Assembly: GCA_964520905.1 (NCBI GenBank)
Contig: CAZFQL010000018.1
Location: 6,645 to 70,644 of the forward strand
Direction: 5' to 3'
Length of the DNA stretch: 64,000 nt
DNA from: JAGVIE01 sp964520905
Lineage (GTDB): Bacteria; Bacteroidota; Ignavibacteria; UBA10030; SZUA-254
The translations under genes were made by a program, and so were the position numbers. The notes beneath the pieces are model-generated. The model had not been told where the DNA came from and made no database searches. It saw only the letters and a program-made list of their open reading frames with translations. Shown piece by piece: positions 43,761-53,187 of the stretch; position 1 is the stretch's first letter, and each line of letters starts with the position of its first letter.

Positions 43761-46751
43761 TTAAAGTTCTATTTTTACGCCAAAACGCACTTGCCTCGGT
43801 GTGCCGTACAACTCGTTGCCCGTTGCAGTCGTATAAGCCCACTGGTTATCAAGGTTTATTGCCTTGTAGAAGCCGGCATATACCGGATCTGCTACGTAAG
43901 ATGTAGCCAATGGACTCGTGAGCCATCCGTCATCCTGAGGCGTTCCCGTTGACGGGTAAACGTTTATGACGTTTTTAGTGTTCAGTAAATTCAATATGTC
44001 TACATAGAATTCGGCATTAATATCAGTGATGGAAACCATTTTACTGAGCCTGAAATCAATATTGAATATCCATGGTGTACTCGATGAATTGAGCGGTTCA
44101 ACCGGGAAGCTTGAGCGCGGATCAATTAAGGGACGTACGCCGACGTTCCATGCACTGGCTTGACCTAATTCCTTGGGTTCTTTGATTCTGGTATAAGCGT
44201 GACCGCTGTTAAAACTCAACAACAAATTCGCGCCGAGACCCTCTAACACAGGACCACCATCACCTTTATCAAAACGGTAATCCAATAAAACTGAACCGCG
44301 ATGTCTCTGATCGAAATCAAGAGGATTGATATAATTCACCGGTCGCCCGATATTTTGTTCGATAGCGCCGAATGACGATCGGGAGTTCGATCCTGTTCCC
44401 TTGGCATCGGAGAGTGTGTAATTCAACCGGGCAGTGAAGCGATTGACCCGGCGAAGTTCAAGCGTTAATTCCAATCCTTTTACAGTACCAAAATCTTCAT
44501 TCAACAGCGCCGTATATAACTTCGATCCCGTTGAACTTAGATATGACCGCACTTGAAGCTGATCTCTGATATCCTTGTAGAATCCGCTGATTGTGAATGC
44601 AAAATTTTCACTCAACGTCTGCCTGAAACCCATTTCATATTGTGTAGTTCTTTCAGGTTTCATTAAGAATCCGACAGGTGTTAAGAACGCGTTACCGCGT
44701 GTTAACGGACTAACTGTTCTGCTCAGTATCGTGTTCCCCGCATATATCTGATTCAACGAAGGCATCTGTGCATATTTTCCGTACATCGTATAAAATACAG
44801 TGTTATCAGTTACCGGGAATGAAAAACTAATACGAGGCAGTACTAATTCGAACGGTGCAACATCTTTCAGCTTCGTCTCATCGATGATATCCAGATCAGC
44901 GTTAAAATCGGGATTGGACGGATCGTTGAAGGTTTTATTCTTCGTGTTCATATATTCGTATCGTAAACCGAAGTTCAGTATAAGGTCGCTATACTCTAAC
45001 TTATTTTGGAAATATGCCGATGCGAATAATGGCTTCCTCGCTGCATCAACTCCATCATCAACTTTTTCACCATCAACATCATACCCATAGTGATTGATGG
45101 TACCGTTTTCATTCTTCGCAACTCTGATACGGCGATCCATCTCGAGAGAATCGTTCATCACAGCAGGGTATCTTGGCGTATGTCCATCTTTTCCATAAAG
45201 GAAAATCATGGCGCTTGAAATATCACCAACTGTTAAGTTTCGTGTTTTCCAGAAATCTAAACGCCCGCCTGCTTTCATTTCCCAATTCTTTAATACCTGA
45301 GAAGTAATATCGGCTGTGATACCGGTTGAGATTTGAGAGTTTTTAGAATACGAATTGTTAGGCGCATTCTCATTTTCAAATGTAAAACCCCTGATCGTAC
45401 TGTATGCCGAAGGTCCTTCATAATATCCTCTAAAACCGGTATATCCCTTCGCGGCATTAGCAGCGCTGTCGGTATATTTTGTCCAATCATCTTTGAAGTC
45501 AGGATCGTATCTATGGAAATAACGATTCTGATACGAGAGACCTATCTCGTAGAATGTTGTTGTACTGGCAATATGAGTGAATCTGAGATTTCCGAAACCG
45601 GTCATCGTCTCATCCAGTCTGTTTCTCTTCTGGTTGAAGTAACCTTGAAGAGCAGTGGGCCAACTGCCGTCAATCGGTAATTTACTCGACTCATAACTTC
45701 CTGTGAATCTCAATTTGTAGGGATGAAAATCGTACACTAATGTTCCTTGAACAGTGTAAGCATCTCGCCAGTTGTTTGGAATATAATTCTCCCTGAAGCG
45801 AACCGGACCCGGAAGTGGAACGCCTGCGCCGCGGGAATCGTGAATATCAGTTACAAGACTATCGAATTCAAATGGTGTAACATATCTGAAATCTCGATTC
45901 CTCACATAATTTTCCTGACCTGCGAGGAAGAATTTAAGATTTGGTATTATGGGTCCACTAACGGTTGCAACTATGTTTCTATAGCCGAAAGAAGAAGAAC
46001 CAAAATAAGCGCTTCCTGGCTTTGCAAAATTATCCGTCAGTATATCAAAAGTCGCTTTCATCTGACTTTGACCTGCTCGAAGCGTAGTCCTTGTAATTGC
46101 AGAATTGGAACCGCCAAATTCAGCTGTATATCCGCCAGCCTGCAGTTGAACTTCTTCAATGGCTTCCTGAATCACACCGACGGATTGAGTATTCGAAATT
46201 GGATTTGTGGTCGATGCACCATCAAGATAAAAAGCAACCTCTCCTGACCTGCCGCCGCGAACATATAAATCGCCATCTTGCATAACAACACCTGCTTCTA
46301 AGGCAAGTATGTTTTGCAGACCACGAATTGGTAGATTCTCAATCGACTCCTGTGTAGTCAACCGAATAGTATTTGTTGTGTTTCGCTGTATCAGAGGTCG
46401 CTCGGCAATAATTTCCACAGCTTTCACCTGAATTGCTTCACTCGTCAACAGGAAATCTTGAGTTGTTGTAATGTTAGAATTGATGCGAACATTTGATATT
46501 GTGTATGAAGCATAACCTACATACGATGCCTTCATACTAAAAGTGCCAGCCGGGACGCTCAATACGAAATAATCGCCGTTAATATCAGATGCGGCTCCTA
46601 AACTCGTCCCTTCCAGAACTATCGTAGCACCGATGAGAGGTTCACCTGTTTCTTTATCGGTTACTTTACCTCTCAGCTTTCCAGTCTGTGCTAACATCAA
46701 TGACGCAGACAAAACTACAATTGTGCACAATACAATAATTTTTCGGATCAT
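43761..46751 (-). CDS. TonB-dependent receptor with N-terminal CarboxypepD_reg-like domain
   Basis: 996 residues. Signal peptide (1-21), a carboxypeptidase-regulatory-like beta-sandwich ('GKVTDKETGEPLIGATIVLE', about 28-105), plug domain ('SIENLPIRGLQNILALEAGV', 'LYVRGGRSGEVAFYLDG'), and a large barrel ending 'PRQVRFGVKIEL'. Strong AGGAGG before the ATG. Imports a ligand too large for porins; the Fur-type palindrome 138 bases upstream points to iron control, though the ligand is not shown. First gene of a receptor-surface protein-PorV operon. Confidence 0.92.
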   Translation of the reverse strand: MIRKIIVLCTIVVLSASLMLAQTGKLRGKVTDKETGEPLIGATIVLEGTSLGAASDINGDYFVLSVPAGTFSMKASYVGYASYTISNVRINSNITTTQDFLLTSEAIQVKAVEIIAERPLIQRNTTNTIRLTTQESIENLPIRGLQNILALEAGVVMQDGDLYVRGGRSGEVAFYLDGASTTNPISNTQSVGVIQEAIEEVQLQAGGYTAEFGGSNSAITRTTLRAGQSQMKATFDILTDNFAKPGSAYFGSSSFGYRNIVATVSGPIIPNLKFFLAGQENYVRNRDFRYVTPFEFDSLVTDIHDSRGAGVPLPGPVRFRENYIPNNWRDAYTVQGTLVYDFHPYKLRFTGSYESSKLPIDGSWPTALQGYFNQKRNRLDETMTGFGNLRFTHIASTTTFYEIGLSYQNRYFHRYDPDFKDDWTKYTDSAANAAKGYTGFRGYYEGPSAYSTIRGFTFENENAPNNSYSKNSQISTGITADITSQVLKNWEMKAGGRLDFWKTRNLTVGDISSAMIFLYGKDGHTPRYPAVMNDSLEMDRRIRVAKNENGTINHYGYDVDGEKVDDGVDAARKPLFASAYFQNKLEYSDLILNFGLRYEYMNTKNKTFNDPSNPDFNADLDIIDETKLKDVAPFELVLPRISFSFPVTDNTVFYTMYGKYAQMPSLNQIYAGNTILSRTVSPLTRGNAFLTPVGFLMKPERTTQYEMGFRQTLSENFAFTISGFYKDIRDQLQVRSYLSSTGSKLYTALLNEDFGTVKGLELTLELRRVNRFTARLNYTLSDAKGTGSNSRSSFGAIEQNIGRPVNYINPLDFDQRHRGSVLLDYRFDKGDGGPVLEGLGANLLLSFNSGHAYTRIKEPKELGQASAWNVGVRPLIDPRSSFPVEPLNSSSTPWIFNIDFRLSKMVSITDINAEFYVDILNLLNTKNVINVYPSTGTPQDDGWLTSPLATSYVADPVYAGFYKAINLDNQWAYTTATGNELYGTPRQVRFGVKIEL

Positions 46752-47115
46752 ATTCTACCTCCTTTGCTGGTAGATTTTGATTGGTGATAGTTAATTGTTT
46801 GAAACGACGTTAATAATACTAAATAATATTTTAATTTGCAATTCCATTGATAAGGAAATTCTAGGACTTGTATTGCCTGCAAGGTATGTTGATAATCATT
46901 ATCAATTTGCATATTCAAACTCCCATCTTTTCATTTCAATGATCAAGTTGATGATTGCTTATTTTGAGAAAATATAAGGAATGATTTACACGTTGTCAAG
47001 TTTTATACTAGATTTAACGAAGTTTATTAAAGATTTTTCGATATTTGTTGAAAAATCGCACAAAATAAGGACATTTCGCCGAGTATCAATCTAATTAAAT
47101 TTAGGCTTAATTGGT
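46752..47115. other. Regulatory gap upstream of the TonB receptor
   Basis: 364 bases, AT-rich, with no convincing gene (the short frames within have no ribosome site). It contains the Fur-like palindrome at 46889-46905 and an AT-rich stretch at 46810-46840 that could hold the receptor promoter. The stretch 46976-47115 shows nothing clear. Confidence 0.5.
46889..46905. promoter_or_regulatory. Fur-box-like palindrome
   Basis: TTGATAATCATTATCAA, a palindrome around a single central base. It matches the inner part of the Fur consensus (GATAATGATAATCATTATC) closely. It lies 138 bases before the TonB receptor start, in the likely promoter. Confidence 0.65.
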
Positions 47116-48201
47116 TCACCGCGTATTCTTTACCAATATTTTCTCTAATGCTGATAGTATAAAATTAATATTCGAATCGTCAATATTTCCGATGTGGGCT
47201 ATACGAAATATCTTTCCAAAACACTCCGCTTGACCGGGTGCAATTATGAGATTATGCTCGTTCAATAATTTTGAATTAAAATTATCCCATGCAATCCCAT
47301 CAGGAAGAAATACTGCTGTAACACAGAACGAAGGATTCTTCGAAAATATTTTTAATCCAAGCCCGGTTAAACCTTTATGAAGAATTTTACTAATACGTTC
47401 ATGCCGCTTCCATACATTTTCCATCCCCTCGACAGTGATCATCTGAAGTGATGTCTCTAATCCTCTAACGAGTGTTATAGCGGGCGTCCATGGTGTATCG
47501 TTTTTTTCGTATGCGATAAGAGATTTTTTCAAATCAAAATAATACTTCGGTAGTGTAGAAACCAGAGCGGATTGTTCTGCTCGATTACTGAAAGCGACAA
47601 ATGCAAGTCCGGGTGGTATCATCAATCCTTTTTGCGAAGCTGTAACACACGCGTCAATTCCCCATTCATCAAACCGAAACTCAAGCGCGCCAATTGCGCT
47701 AATGCCGTCAACAATTACCAGTGCGTTAGAATATTTCTGAACAACCTCTGCAACTGATTTTACATCGGTTGTTGTACCGGTAGAAGTTTCGCAGTGCGTC
47801 AACAGTACGCCTTTAGTGTCAGGATGTATGCTGAGCTTTTCTAATATTTGCGTAACTGTAACAGTTTCTCCCCATGGAATCTTAATTTCAACTACATTTA
47901 ATCCGAATGCTCTTGCGATTGCGCTCCATCGTTCTCCAAACTTGCCTCCATTAACGCTGATCACTTTATCCCCCGCAGAGAATAAATTCACGATGATCGC
48001 CTCCATCCCCCCTGTTCCCGAAGATGTTAATGTCAGCACGGGCTGCATAGTTTGAAAAAGCGTTTGCAGATGCTTATTTACTCTTGCAAATATTTCGCGG
48101 AACTCCAGGCTCCGGTGATATATGATCGGCTCAGACATCTCCTGCATAACTTGTTCCGGTACAGGTGTGGGTCCGGGAGTAAAAAGATGTTTATTATGCA
48201 C
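47116..48201 (-). CDS. Class V aminotransferase (alanine-glyoxylate / serine-pyruvate type)
   Basis: 361 residues. N-terminus 'LFTPGPTPVPEQV' and 'HRSLEFREI', then 'SSGTGGMEA' and 'VDGISAIGALEFRFDEWGID', followed by the PLP lysine in 'TASQKGLMIPPGLAF' (about residue 190): the pattern of the pyridoxal-phosphate class V family that includes alanine-glyoxylate, serine-pyruvate and ureidoglycine-glyoxylate aminotransferases. The exact donor is uncertain. The start is GTG at 48201 without a clear ribosome site, so the true start could differ slightly. Confidence 0.88.
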   Translation of the reverse strand: MHNKHLFTPGPTPVPEQVMQEMSEPIIYHRSLEFREIFARVNKHLQTLFQTMQPVLTLTSSGTGGMEAIIVNLFSAGDKVISVNGGKFGERWSAIARAFGLNVVEIKIPWGETVTVTQILEKLSIHPDTKGVLLTHCETSTGTTTDVKSVAEVVQKYSNALVIVDGISAIGALEFRFDEWGIDACVTASQKGLMIPPGLAFVAFSNRAEQSALVSTLPKYYFDLKKSLIAYEKNDTPWTPAITLVRGLETSLQMITVEGMENVWKRHERISKILHKGLTGLGLKIFSKNPSFCVTAVFLPDGIAWDNFNSKLLNEHNLIIAPGQAECFGKIFRIAHIGNIDDSNINFILSALEKILVKNTR

Positions 48202-48275
48202 GTGTGTTATAAGAATTTAATTTTATTTCTCTAATCAGGAATCAGAGAAGTGATTTTTGCACTATTTAATTAAGA

Positions 48276-49970
48276 TTATCTTGAATCTGATTTTTTATGA
48301 TATACTATTTTGCCATTCACGATCGTCATTTCAACTTCAGTTTTTAATATTTCGATCTCATTAACTTCCATAATATCTTTCGAAAGGATTGTTATATCTG
48401 CCAATTTTCCTGCTTCGATTGTTCCTTTTTCATTCTCCTGGAAAGCGCCATACGCCGCCCACTGTGTGAAGCATTTGACTGCTTCTTCGCGCGTCATCCT
48501 CTGATCCGAGAACCAACCTCCGGCAGGATACCCCGATCTATCTTGCCGCGTGATTGCCGCATAGATACCAAAAAGAGGATTTACAAACTCAACAGGAAAA
48601 TCTGAGCCGCCAATTATATGAACGCCTGTATTCAAAATCGATCTCCAAGCATAAGCCCCTTTTATTCTCTCGGGACCAAGCCGAGATTCAGCCCAATCCA
48701 TATCGGATGTTGCATGTGTTGGCTGCATGCTCGGTAATATTCCTGTTGCCTTAAATCGTGGAATATCGCCCGGCTGTAAAACCTGAACATGTTCTATTCG
48801 CCAGCGCGATGAATCCAATTCTTTCGAAGAAGATTGTAATATTTTTTCATATACATTCAACATGATATGGTTTCCCCGGTCACCGATAGCGTGTGTACAA
48901 ACCTGAAATCCGTTCTCAAGCGCTTGTTGGCAGGTCTGTTTTAGACTATCTTCGCTTGTTACTGTCAATCCGCGATTCTCGGGATCGTCACTGTAGGAAT
49001 CTATCAGTGCGGCGCCTCGTGAACCTAAAGCACCATCAACGTAAAGTTTGATCGCACGAACGGACAGTAATCCATTCCCATACCCAATTTCTTTCCCATT
49101 CTTTAGATAATATTTCCATGTTTCACCCGGTCCATCTATTACAGCATATATTCGAATTGGACACTCACCTTTATCAATCAATTTTTTATAGATGGATATT
49201 GTTTCAAGATCGACCCCCATATCGTGAACTTCGGTGAGACCTAAGCGCGCACACTCTTCCATTGCGAGTATTAAACGTTGCTCGATTTCATCCTTAGTGA
49301 GCGGGGGTAGAACATTATCGATGAGGTTTATTCCATTATCCACAAGAATTCCCGATGGGTCACCTTTACGATCTCTAATTATTTTCCCTCCTTCCGGATC
49401 TTTCGTCTCGCGTGTGATGTTCGCAAGCTGTATTGCCTTTGAATTTAGCCAAACAGCGTGTCCATCAATTCTCCTGAGTAAAACAGGATTTTCAGGCGCA
49501 ATCTTATCTAACATCTCTCGTGTAGGGAATTCTTTCACCTCCCAGTTATTTTGATCCCACCCTCTCCCTATAATCCATTGACCTGCTTTGAATTTCTTTA
49601 TTCTATCCCGAACCATGCCAGCAATTTGATCTGAAGAAGTTGTTCCAACCAAATCGAGTGTTTGCAATCTTCCACCTTCACCAAGAATGTGTGCATGTCC
49701 ATCAATGAGTCCGGGAAGAACAGTTTTACCGTTAAGGTCTATTACATTATCCGATTTATACGCGCGTATCAAATCTTCCGAAGTTCCGACAGCAGTAATT
49801 CTATTATTACGGATTGCTATCGCTTGAGCAACGCTATTATTGGAGTCGAAGGTGTATATCGTTCCATTGATTAACAACATACCGGCATCACGCGGCGTTG
49901 AGCGTATAAAATAATATACAAGAGCAACGATGACAATTGGTATGAATATCCACCATCTTGTTTGGGACAT
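48276..49970 (-). CDS. Exported or membrane-anchored amidohydrolase (YtcJ-like)
   Basis: 564 residues. One membrane segment (about 6-23) at the N-terminus; the catalytic part should lie in the periplasm. The amidohydrolase domain has 'GLIDGHAHILGEG' (metal-binding His-x-His), 'KLYVDGALGSRGA', 'CTHAIGDRGNH', 'RIEHVQ' and 'GGSDFPVE' with the metal-binding Asp. This is the YtcJ/NfdA-type family of N-substituted formamide or similar hydrolases. Substrate unknown. GGAGAAAT before the ATG. Diverges from mazG. Confidence 0.87.
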   Translation of the reverse strand: MSQTRWWIFIPIVIVALVYYFIRSTPRDAGMLLINGTIYTFDSNNSVAQAIAIRNNRITAVGTSEDLIRAYKSDNVIDLNGKTVLPGLIDGHAHILGEGGRLQTLDLVGTTSSDQIAGMVRDRIKKFKAGQWIIGRGWDQNNWEVKEFPTREMLDKIAPENPVLLRRIDGHAVWLNSKAIQLANITRETKDPEGGKIIRDRKGDPSGILVDNGINLIDNVLPPLTKDEIEQRLILAMEECARLGLTEVHDMGVDLETISIYKKLIDKGECPIRIYAVIDGPGETWKYYLKNGKEIGYGNGLLSVRAIKLYVDGALGSRGAALIDSYSDDPENRGLTVTSEDSLKQTCQQALENGFQVCTHAIGDRGNHIMLNVYEKILQSSSKELDSSRWRIEHVQVLQPGDIPRFKATGILPSMQPTHATSDMDWAESRLGPERIKGAYAWRSILNTGVHIIGGSDFPVEFVNPLFGIYAAITRQDRSGYPAGGWFSDQRMTREEAVKCFTQWAAYGAFQENEKGTIEAGKLADITILSKDIMEVNEIEILKTEVEMTIVNGKIVYHKKSDSR

Positions 49971-50124
49971 GGATTTCTCCTATTATTATTTTGGAATAAC
50001 TGTTCATTTTGTGCAGGGGAAATATAAATATTCTCGATGACACTTCCAATGAATAATCTTCATACAAATTGCTTTTCAACTCATTTTTCAGTAAGTTTTT
50101 TCACACATCAAAAAGGAATAATAA

Positions 50125-50886
50125 TTGTCGAACAGTGATTTTACAAAATTTGTGGAGATAACGAAACGATTGCGAAAGGAATGTCCGTGGGACAGAGAAC
50201 AAACTCACGCATCTATCCGACACAGCTTAATTGAAGAAACCTACGAAGTGGTTGAAGCAATTGACAACAATAACATGGAAGAGTTGAAAAAAGAATTAGG
50301 CGACATATTGCTGCACGTAGTCTTCCATGCAAATATAGCCGAAGAACAAAATGAGTTCTCATTGAAGCAAGTCATTGATGGAATAACCGGTAAATTGATT
50401 TACCGCCATCCGCATGTATTTAGCGATACAAAAGTTGAAAGCACCGATCATATCATACAAAACTGGGAAAAACTTAAGAAAGGTGAAGGCAGAGAATCGT
50501 TAATGGACGGGGTACCGAAAGAACTGCCCGCCCTACTGCGCGCCCACCGTCTTACCGACAAAGCATCACGCGTTGGTTTCGATTGGGAGAAAAAGGAAGA
50601 TGCATGGAAGAAAGTAGATGAGGAGATGCGCGAATTACACCACGCGATTGAATCAGGGAAGCAGGAAGATGTTGAAGCAGAGTTCGGCGACCTTCTTTTT
50701 GCGATGGTCAATTATTCCCGGTTCATAAATGTAAATCCTGAGAATGCATTACGCCAAACCGTCTCAAAATTTATTACTCGTTTTCAGTACATTGAGAAAC
50801 GACTCAAGGAAATGGGAAAAGATATTCATTCGTCCTCATTGGAAGAGATGGATAAGCTTTGGAATGAAGCGAAAACTGCTAAATAA
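50125..50886 (+). CDS. mazG: Nucleoside triphosphate pyrophosphohydrolase MazG
   Basis: 253 residues. Two MazG domains: 'CPWDREQTHASIRHSLIEET' with 'ELGDILLHVVFHA' (residues about 17-85), and a second with 'EEMRELHHAIE...EAEFGDLLFAMVNYSR' (about 165-205). Hydrolyses non-canonical or excess nucleoside triphosphates and can lower ppGpp-linked stress signalling. The start is TTG at 50125 with AAGGA upstream. Convergent with phoH; the stop codons are 19 bases apart. Confidence 0.94.
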   Translation: MSNSDFTKFVEITKRLRKECPWDREQTHASIRHSLIEETYEVVEAIDNNNMEELKKELGDILLHVVFHANIAEEQNEFSLKQVIDGITGKLIYRHPHVFSDTKVESTDHIIQNWEKLKKGEGRESLMDGVPKELPALLRAHRLTDKASRVGFDWEKKEDAWKKVDEEMRELHHAIESGKQEDVEAEFGDLLFAMVNYSRFINVNPENALRQTVSKFITRFQYIEKRLKEMGKDIHSSSLEEMDKLWNEAKTAK

Positions 50887-50905
50887 TTCTTCTTGATATT
50901 CTTGT

Positions 50906-51898
50906 TTACTTCTCATTTTTCCCATTCAGTTCCGTCTTACCGTTCGTATGGAACTTATCATATGCATCAATAATATCTTTTACAAGCTTGTGGCGGACAA
51001 CATCGTTCCTGTCGAAGTAGCAGAACTGCACACCATCGATGTTCTGAAGAATTTCTCGGATCTGTACTAAGCCAGAAATAGTCTTTACTGGTAAATCGAT
51101 TTGGGTAATGTCACCGGTTATGATGGCTTTTGAATTGGCGCCAAGCCGCGTGAGGAACATTTTCATCTGCATACTCGATGCGTTTTGTGCCTCATCAAGA
51201 ATCACGTAAGCGTTATTCAGTGTACGTCCGCGCATATAGGCAAGCGGAACAACTTCAATGACACGCCGTTCAACGTAGGTTTTAAGTTTATCGGGGGGAA
51301 TCATATCATCGAGCGCATCGTATAAGGGCCTGAGATACGGATCGACTTTTTCTTTCAAATCACCGGGCAAAAAACCTAAACTTTCTCCCGCTTCAACCGC
51401 GGGTCTGGCGAGAATGATCTTCACAACTTCACGGTTTTTCAATGCCGCTACCGCCATTGCAACTGCAAGATATGTTTTGCCTGTACCGGCAGGACCGATT
51501 GAGAAAACGATATCGTTTTTCTTTATCTGGCGAACATACTCACGCTGTCCCTGTGTCTTCGCGCGAATGATTCCGTTGCGTGTGTATAGAACCACCGATT
51601 CTAATTCACTGTCATCCATCTGGGAAGCGATACTTTTGGGAATAGCTGAATCGCCATTCACTTTCACAAGATCAATAACCGTCTCAACATCATTGATTGA
51701 TAGACTGCCGTTTTTGTTGATGATGTAAATTAGTTCCTTAAAAATCTTCTCAAGTTCTTCAACTTGATGCTGGTCGCCCCGTAAGGAAATATTATCACCA
51801 CGAACTGTGATGTTAGCATCGAAATGATCTTCGATCACATGAAGGTTGGCATCGTTCAAACCGAGCAGTCTGAGCATGTCCACACCTTCGACTTTCAT
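50906..51898 (-). CDS. PhoH-family ATPase
   Basis: 330 residues from the ATG at 51898 (GAGAG upstream); a TTG at 51913 is the alternative. N-terminal KH-like part (about 15-90, 'VIEDHFDANITVRGDNISLR'), then the PhoH ATPase: Walker A 'GPAGTGKT', 'RPAVEAGESLGFLPGDLKEK', Walker B 'YVILDEAQNAS', and 'ITGDITQIDLP'. A predicted RNA-linked ATPase, often near ybeY and other ribosome-maintenance genes, although ybeY is not visible here. Cytoplasmic. Confidence 0.93.
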   Translation of the reverse strand: MKVEGVDMLRLLGLNDANLHVIEDHFDANITVRGDNISLRGDQHQVEELEKIFKELIYIINKNGSLSINDVETVIDLVKVNGDSAIPKSIASQMDDSELESVVLYTRNGIIRAKTQGQREYVRQIKKNDIVFSIGPAGTGKTYLAVAMAVAALKNREVVKIILARPAVEAGESLGFLPGDLKEKVDPYLRPLYDALDDMIPPDKLKTYVERRVIEVVPLAYMRGRTLNNAYVILDEAQNASSMQMKMFLTRLGANSKAIITGDITQIDLPVKTISGLVQIREILQNIDGVQFCYFDRNDVVRHKLVKDIIDAYDKFHTNGKTELNGKNEK

Positions 51899-51944
51899 TT
51901 TTCTCTCAGCCAACGAAGTTGTTTACTCCTATTAAATAATAATT

Positions 51945-51996
51945 GGTGAATAAAAAACAAGAAGCCCTCCTATCACTCGCGTGATGAAGGGCTTCC
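51945..51996 (-). terminator. Terminator after the LysM-protein gene
   Basis: GAAGCCCTYC (51961-) pairs with its complement ending near 51995 through a long stem with an inner TCAC/GTGA part. The minus strand follows with TTGTTTTTTATT. Confidence 0.85.
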
Positions 51997-52053
51997 TGAA
52001 ATATAAGAAGGTATTTAACAACCGTTCAAGCTTTTTAGCTTAATCTCACAAAA

Positions 52054-52815
52054 TTACTGTTTGGGAGCTTCAGCCGGTGCGGCCGCTTTATTCCGGTAGT
52101 ATCTGTTAGCAGCAGATTTTTCTTCCTTGGATAATTCCTTTCCTTCAGGAATTTTCAAGACCCATTTCGGTTTGATGACATCGGGATCTTTGATCATGTC
52201 GCGGTTACCCTGCCAGATTTTGGGCCACATCCATGCGTTTGCATAGATATCCTTTTTCTTGGCAATATTCCATAAGCAATCGCGATCTCTTCCCCATGTA
52301 CCTACCGTGTAGGTTTTCTCTTTTTGGATGCTGTTCATTAATGCAGTAATCTTGTCCTGAAGAGCTTTTACCCTATCGCCATAGCGAGGAATCAGGCAGA
52401 TCTTACTCTGAGCCATTTCCTTAATACGACTGTCTAACTGTGCAAGCTCGTCTTTGTAATTAATAAGCTCCGCATCAGACATTCGCTGGAGTTCGGCAAC
52501 CCGATTTTCCATCTGAGCCAGCTCTTTATCGAATGCTTCAACATCAGCGCGCGTTACGCCGAGCATTGCATACAGTGCATCTTCACAAGCAAGAAGATCG
52601 GTATCCAATTTTGAAGACTGAACTTTCAATCCTTCAATATCGGCGTTCAATTTTGTAACTTGCGCTTGTAAATCTACTTGCTTTGCTTTATAGCTGGTCA
52701 TCTGTTCCTGCCACTGATCTTTTGTCATTTCCTCCTGAGCAAATAGCGGAGTAATGTTAAAGAGCATGACAACAACGATGAACAGTATTAACGAGAAAAC
52801 ATGGTTGTTTTTCAT
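52054..52815 (-). CDS. Exported coiled-coil protein with C-terminal LysM-like domain
   Basis: 253 residues. Signal peptide 1-26, a long coiled coil (about 30-160), then a LysM-like module (about 170-230) with 'YTVGTWGRDRDCLWNIAKKK', 'WMWPKIWQGNRDMIKDP' and 'PKWVLKIPEG'. LysM domains of this form bind peptidoglycan, so the protein probably tethers to the cell wall. A short Ala/Pro tail ends it. Its start is one base after the lipoprotein gene, with which it surely shares a transcript. Confidence 0.82.
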   Translation of the reverse strand: MKNNHVFSLILFIVVVMLFNITPLFAQEEMTKDQWQEQMTSYKAKQVDLQAQVTKLNADIEGLKVQSSKLDTDLLACEDALYAMLGVTRADVEAFDKELAQMENRVAELQRMSDAELINYKDELAQLDSRIKEMAQSKICLIPRYGDRVKALQDKITALMNSIQKEKTYTVGTWGRDRDCLWNIAKKKDIYANAWMWPKIWQGNRDMIKDPDVIKPKWVLKIPEGKELSKEEKSAANRYYRNKAAAPAEAPKQ

Positions 52816-52816
52816 A

Positions 52817-53077
52817 TTACTTACCCAGTCCTTTCTTTACAGCTTCCTGATCGGATTGGCATTGTTGAAGTTTACCATTTTTCTCAGCCACCTGTTTTTC
52901 AAGCGCCGCTTTCTCGCGTTGTTTTTCGGCGACTTGTTTTTCCAATGAACTTACTTCTGCTTTTAAATCGTTTAGCTGCTTCATCTCTTCGTCAGATGGC
53001 GTGTTCGAACAACTCGATAACAATAGCCCACCTGCTAAAAATAAAGCAACAACTACAGTTTTTGAGATTTTACCCAT
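52817..53077 (-). CDS. Small coiled-coil lipoprotein
   Basis: 86 residues. Signal peptide with lipobox 'LLSSC' (lipidated Cys at about residue 23), then one coiled coil rich in Glu, Lys and Gln heptads ('EVSSLEKQVAEKQREKAALE'). Resembles Lpp-like or spacer lipoproteins. Together with the LysM protein it may link the outer membrane to peptidoglycan; this is inferred from the two sequences and adjacency. Confidence 0.78.
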   Translation of the reverse strand: MGKISKTVVVALFLAGGLLLSSCSNTPSDEEMKQLNDLKAEVSSLEKQVAEKQREKAALEKQVAEKNGKLQQCQSDQEAVKKGLGK

Positions 53078-53187
53078 TGTTACTCTCCTAATATGTTCCT
53101 GATGTACTCAATGACAACGCTTAAAAAATAAGAAATAAATGGTATAATGTCAAGCCAAATGATAATTAAATTGTTATATATCAATGA

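Noticed and set aside
46795..46977. 60-codon frame in the gap upstream of the TonB receptor
   Set aside because: No ribosome site, composition like non-coding DNA, and it covers the Fur-like palindrome.
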